Positions 6,292 through 9,270 of a stretch of 9,270 nucleotides of DNA are shown here, piece after piece; the first letter of the stretch is position 1, and each line of letters opens with the position of its first letter. This DNA comes from Methanothrix sp. (GTDB lineage Archaea > Halobacteriota > Methanosarcinia > Methanotrichales > Methanotrichaceae), in assembly GCA_028688175.1 (NCBI GenBank), contig JAQTYS010000100.1, positions 1 to 9,270 on the forward strand. The letters are read 5' to 3'. The notes under the pieces were generated by a model. That model was given only the letters and a program-made list of their open reading frames with translations. It was not told the origin of the DNA and did not search any database. Made by a program: the position numbers and the translations under genes.

Positions 6292-8096
6292 TGTGCGGAA
6301 TTGTAGCTTATATTGGCGATCAGTCGGCAGGGCCGATCCTTTTTGATACTTTGAAACGGTTGGAGTACAGAGGTTATGATTCGGCAGGAGTGGCCCTCAA
6401 GTCTGAGGGAGCGATTGTAGTCCTAAAGTCAGCTGGACGAATTGCCGACCTGGAAAGGGTCTACCAATCGCGGGGCTGTCCGGGAGAGGACATAGGCATC
6501 GGCCATACACGCTGGGCAACACATGGGCGGCCAAGCGATCGCAATGCGCATCCGCATACCTCCGGGGAGATCGCCATTGTGCACAACGGCATTATTGAAA
6601 ACTACCTGGACCTAAGAGAGCTGCTAACTGAAAAGGGCTATGTATTTACTTCCGAGACGGATAGCGAGGTTCTGGCGCACCTCATTAACTTTTATTTTCA
6701 GGGAGATCTTTACGAAGCTGTTTGCAAGGCTCTGGTGCATGTAGAAGGCTCCTATGCCGTGGCAGTGCTCGCAGCCAGTTCACCCTATCTGGTCTGCGCC
6801 AGAAAGGACAGTCCTCTGGTTCTGGGCAAAGGCAAAGCTGCAATCTATGTGGCATCTGATGTTCCTGCTCTCCTTCCCTATACCAAAGATGTCATCCGTA
6901 TGAGAGACGGTGAGATCGCCCGGATCTTTGCGGACCGGGTTGAGATAATGGATAGAGAAGGTCTGCCCCGCAAGGTGCTTATCGAGTGTATTAACTGGGA
7001 TGCCGATGCTGCTGAGAAGGGCGGCTATACGCATTTCATGCTTAAAGAGATTCATGAGCAGCCGCGAGCCATTCGTGAGACCATCGCCGGACGCATCTCA
7101 GAGATCGAAGGGGATGTGCGGCTCAAATTGGGCATAAGCGATGAGGAGATAAGAGGCCTGGAAAGAGTGACCATCATCGCTTGCGGTACATCCTACCACG
7201 CCGGAATGCTGGCCAAGAACCTGTTTGCCCGTGTGGCCGGGCTGCCGGTTGATGTGGAGGTGGCATCCGAGTTTTTAAATCTTCAGGTGCGGCCCAAGAC
7301 TCTGCTCCTGGCCATCACTCAGTCCGGAGAGACGGCAGATACTCTGCTCGCCCTGAAGAAGGCCAAGACCTGCAGTGTACGCAGCATTGCCATAACCAAT
7401 GTCCTGGGCTCAACAGTGGCTGAGCTGGTGGACGGCACCATCTATACTCGCTGTGGCCCGGAGATAGGTGTGGCCGCAACCAAGACCTTCACCTCTCAGC
7501 TGGTGGCCATCATTCTCCTGGCCGTACGTCTGGGCAGAGCCCGTGGCCATCTTACCCCAGACCAGGCCAGAAAGATGCTGATCGAGCTGACCAAACTGCC
7601 AGGCCTGGTGCAGAGGGTCCTCGAGAAGAGGGAGGAGATCAGAGAGATCGCCGAGCAATATGTCGGAGCAAGCTGTTATTTCTTCATAGGAAGGGACTAT
7701 CTCTATCCCATTTCCCTGGAAGGCGCGCTGAAGATGAAAGAGATCGCCTACATACCGTCCGAGGGTTACGCTGGAGGCGAGCTCAAGCATGGGCCGCTGG
7801 CATTAATTACGGAAAAGACGCCCGTAGTGGCTCTGGCTACCTGCGGCAAAAAGATCCAATCTAATATAAAAGAGGTCAGTGCACGCGGTGCTGAGGTTAT
7901 TGCTTTCGCCACGGAAGGCGATCCGGATATTTCCAAGGTGGCAAGCCACGTAATCGAGCTGCCCTCGACGCAGCCCATCTACTCTGCAGTGCTCTGTACC
8001 GTGGCCGTGCAGCTTCTCTCTTACTATACGGCAAACAAGCTGGGTCTTCCCATCGACAAGCCCCGCAACCTCGCCAAGTGTGTGACTGTGGAGTGA
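6291..8096 (+). CDS. glmS: Glutamine--fructose-6-phosphate aminotransferase (isomerizing)
   Basis: GlmS makes glucosamine-6-phosphate from fructose-6-phosphate and glutamine, the entry step to UDP-GlcNAc and related sugars; it acts in the cytoplasm as a dimer. The 601 residues match the family length. The N-terminal class-II glutaminase has MCGIVAYIG with Cys2 as the nucleophile exposed after Met removal, HTRWATHG (72-79), Asn99-Gly100 of the oxyanion site and Asp124 in TSETDSE. The first SIS domain has ACGTSYHAG (297-305) and ITQSGETADT (342-351). The second has SLEGALKMKEIAYIPSEGYA (475-494) and GELKHGPLAL (496-505), with Glu484 and His500. The tail PRNLAKCVTVE (591-601) carries the fructose-binding Lys596. 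The second position Cys confirms the ATG start, which overlaps the previous stop. Small departures are Thr343 and Cys597, where many homologues have Ser. All catalytic residues I can identify are present. Confidence 0.98.
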   Translation: MCGIVAYIGDQSAGPILFDTLKRLEYRGYDSAGVALKSEGAIVVLKSAGRIADLERVYQSRGCPGEDIGIGHTRWATHGRPSDRNAHPHTSGEIAIVHNGIIENYLDLRELLTEKGYVFTSETDSEVLAHLINFYFQGDLYEAVCKALVHVEGSYAVAVLAASSPYLVCARKDSPLVLGKGKAAIYVASDVPALLPYTKDVIRMRDGEIARIFADRVEIMDREGLPRKVLIECINWDADAAEKGGYTHFMLKEIHEQPRAIRETIAGRISEIEGDVRLKLGISDEEIRGLERVTIIACGTSYHAGMLAKNLFARVAGLPVDVEVASEFLNLQVRPKTLLLAITQSGETADTLLALKKAKTCSVRSIAITNVLGSTVAELVDGTIYTRCGPEIGVAATKTFTSQLVAIILLAVRLGRARGHLTPDQARKMLIELTKLPGLVQRVLEKREEIREIAEQYVGASCYFFIGRDYLYPISLEGALKMKEIAYIPSEGYAGGELKHGPLALITEKTPVVALATCGKKIQSNIKEVSARGAEVIAFATEGDPDISKVASHVIELPSTQPIYSAVLCTVAVQLLSYYTANKLGLPIDKPRNLAKCVTVE

Positions 8097-8102
8097 TGTC
8101 TC

Positions 8103-8108
8103 TTTTTT
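8103..8108 (+). terminator. Oligo-T transcription terminator after glmS
   Basis: A run of six T on the plus strand follows the glmS stop by six bases, in the 12-base gap before the opposing gene's stop codon. Archaeal RNA polymerase terminates at such T-tracts without needing a hairpin. No stem-loop is evident. Confidence 0.5.
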
Positions 8109-9113
8109 CTAAAGGCTCTCGTAAACCTCTTGGATCGTCCGGTCGTTTCTGTCCCAGAACCTGTAATCATCTGACGCAAGTTTTTCTGGCTCTCGCGCCA
8201 GGTTCTCTCGCACCGCGTCCTCCAGCTTTTCTGCCTTCACAACCACCAGGTTCTTGCGCTTCTCCTCCTCTGTCACCCCGGAGGCCACCACCGTCTTTCC
8301 CAGCAGCAGGTACTCATTTAGCTTCCAGACGCTTCTGTCTGTGGCATAGGGCGTGAGAAGGCTCTCGCTGTGAGGAATAAGACAGATCCTGGCCTGACTG
8401 ATCAGTCCAGCCACCTTATCATGAGGCTGCCAGCCGAAGAATCGAGCATTTTTGGGAAGCTTTCTCAGATACCAGCGCGAAAAAGGCCCATCGCCAATGA
8501 TCCAGAAGGTCTGCTCTGGGATATTTCGAATAAGGCGGAGCAGATTGCCTATGCCCTCCTGGCGGCTGATTCTCCCCATGAAGACGATAGGCCTCTCACC
8601 GGCAGACTCAAAAGAGGCAGAGATTTTGCTCTTTTGCAGGAAGCTTCTGGCCGGATAATTGTTCACAATGAAGAGGGGCTTTTTCATTTCGTGAACGTAG
8701 GACCTGACCTTATCTGCTAGAGGACGGTTTACAGCTGTGATCACATCTGCTTCTCTTGCCAGCTCTCGCTCAAAATATTCGCCCGCCGGCCTGGCCAGCG
8801 GTCCGAAGCTCATCTGCAGCTCTACCCCCCATGGGGAACGGTAGTCGTAAATGAGCTTCTTGTAGCAGGAGCCCTTCAGTTTGCCCAGGCCGTGAAAGAT
8901 GATATCCGGCACATTGAAGAGATGTACCACATCTGGCTTCTCCTTTTGCAGGACCTCTCTGGCCTCTCTGGCTATTTGCAGCCAGCTATGCGAGCTGAAT
9001 TGGGGCACAATTGTCTGCCGGCCCTGGCTCTCTAGAGTTGCTTTGAACATCAAGAGCCTTGTTGTCCTCTCCGGCTGGTTGGAGAGAAGAAGTATCTTCA
9101 TATCGCTTATCAT
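8109..9113 (-). CDS. Glycosyltransferase, GT-B fold, family 4-like
   Basis: This 334-residue transferase opens with MKILLLSNQPERTTR (from Met5) and continues with PDVVHLFNVPDIIFHG (60-75), IYDYRSPWGVELQ (88-100) and VNNYPARSF (150-158). The donor-binding half has VFMGRISRQEGIGNLL (177-192), the phosphate loop with Arg181 and Gln185, WIIGDGP (204-210), FFGWQPHDKV (225-234) and SVWKLNEYLLLGKTVVAS (261-278), with Glu267 as the expected donor contact. The ATG at 9113 overlaps the upstream gene's TGA as ATGA, which favours it over the Met5 start at 9101 through translational coupling. No clear Shine-Dalgarno sequence is present for either. No membrane segment is seen. Together with the upstream dehydrogenase it forms a minus-strand operon converging on glmS. 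Substrate is unknown. Confidence 0.87.
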   Translation of the reverse strand: MISDMKILLLSNQPERTTRLLMFKATLESQGRQTIVPQFSSHSWLQIAREAREVLQKEKPDVVHLFNVPDIIFHGLGKLKGSCYKKLIYDYRSPWGVELQMSFGPLARPAGEYFERELAREADVITAVNRPLADKVRSYVHEMKKPLFIVNNYPARSFLQKSKISASFESAGERPIVFMGRISRQEGIGNLLRLIRNIPEQTFWIIGDGPFSRWYLRKLPKNARFFGWQPHDKVAGLISQARICLIPHSESLLTPYATDRSVWKLNEYLLLGKTVVASGVTEEEKRKNLVVVKAEKLEDAVRENLAREPEKLASDDYRFWDRNDRTIQEVYESL

Positions 9114-9270
9114 TTTTCAGGATGCTCGAACGTAAGACGGAAAGGATCGAAGAGCAGATCCGCCATCTTTGGATCGATATAGCGCAGGCCTTTTGTCTGC
9201 ACATCTTGCTCGCTTAGCAGCGGATCATATACGTAGGCATCAAGTCCCTTTTCCATAAGGAGTCTGGCCA
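9110..9270 (-). CDS. Probable nucleotide-sugar dehydrogenase, C-terminal fragment (cut by right edge)
   Basis: The minus strand is open from the right edge to a TGA at 9112-9110, giving 52 complete residues. ARLLMEKGLDAYVYDPLLSE is characteristic of the C-terminal substrate-closing domain of the UDP-glucose/UDP-N-acetylmannosamine dehydrogenase family, where 'L...G..V.vYDP' forms a beta-alpha-beta unit. The end LRYIDPKMADLLFDPFRLTF is shorter than in many UDP-glucose dehydrogenases. Such enzymes oxidise UDP-sugars to uronic acids with NAD, giving acidic donors for the glycosyltransferases nearby. The stop overlaps the start of the following glycosyltransferase by ATGA, so the two are probably cotranslated. 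The catalytic Cys and NAD-binding domain lie outside the window, so the exact sugar is not assignable. Other Rossmann-type proteins remain possible. Confidence 0.5.
   Translation of the reverse strand, partial: ARLLMEKGLDAYVYDPLLSEQDVQTKGLRYIDPKMADLLFDPFRLTFEHPEK

Noticed and set aside
7410..7790. Minus-strand open frame of 126 codons inside glmS
   Set aside because: It is antisense to conserved SIS-domain codons with no family motifs; treated as a shadow.
8078..8356. Plus-strand open frame spanning the end of glmS into the next gene
   Set aside because: The Pro- and Ser-rich translation is typical of the antisense of a G+C-rich gene, and the minus-strand glycosyltransferase explains the region.
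1..9270. CRISPR arrays, tRNA genes, insertion sequences, phage or defence genes
   Set aside because: No repeated direct units, cloverleaf-like segments, terminal inverted repeats or transposase/integrase/nuclease frames were seen on either strand.

Overview
This window reads as a methanogenic archaeon's cell-surface polysaccharide or glycoprotein glycan locus. The likely source is the Methanosarcinales, possibly Methanotrichaceae (Methanothrix-like). That placement is inference from three things: archaeal-type TATA elements upstream of genes, Shine-Dalgarno sites of the GAGGTG/GGTGAT type, and a fused archaeal-style sugar-1-phosphate nucleotidylyltransferase/acetyltransferase lying directly before glmS. 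No rRNA, tRNA, CRISPR array, insertion sequence or integrase was seen.

Layout, left to right: the 3' end of a plus-strand glycosyltransferase (1-150) overlaps the 3' end of a minus-strand Wzx-type flippase (107-1627). The flippase follows a family-4-like glycosyltransferase (1661-2779) on the same strand. A compact TATA-rich gap separates that pair from a divergent plus-strand glycosyltransferase (2869-3837), which overlaps tail-to-tail with another minus-strand glycosyltransferase (3828-4961). A second divergent promoter region (about 4962-5082) leads into the plus-strand pair of the GlmU-like enzyme (5083-6291) and GlmS (6291-8096). A T-run lies between glmS and a convergent minus-strand glycosyltransferase (8109-9113). 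That gene is coupled by an ATGA overlap to the C-terminus of a probable nucleotide-sugar dehydrogenase running off the right edge (9110-9270).

Functionally, GlmS and the GlmU-like protein supply amino-sugar precursors (glucosamine-6-phosphate and, later, UDP-HexNAc). The dehydrogenase would oxidise a UDP-sugar to a uronic or mannosaminuronic acid. Five glycosyltransferases would assemble an oligosaccharide, probably on a lipid carrier, and the flippase would move it across the membrane. No phosphoglucosamine mutase, polymerase, oligosaccharyltransferase or initiating phosphosugar transferase is in the window.

The left third is clearly more AT-rich than the right: sampled 60-base lines hold 28-35% G+C on the left against 53-63% on the right. 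With the frequent strand switches, this suggests a mosaic accessory locus around a core glmU-glmS unit. I found no convincing undescribed system. The points most worth checking are the apparent loss of acetyltransferase active-site residues in the GlmU-like protein, the two short divergent promoters, and the overlapping convergent gene ends. There is no gene-free stretch above about 120 bases.
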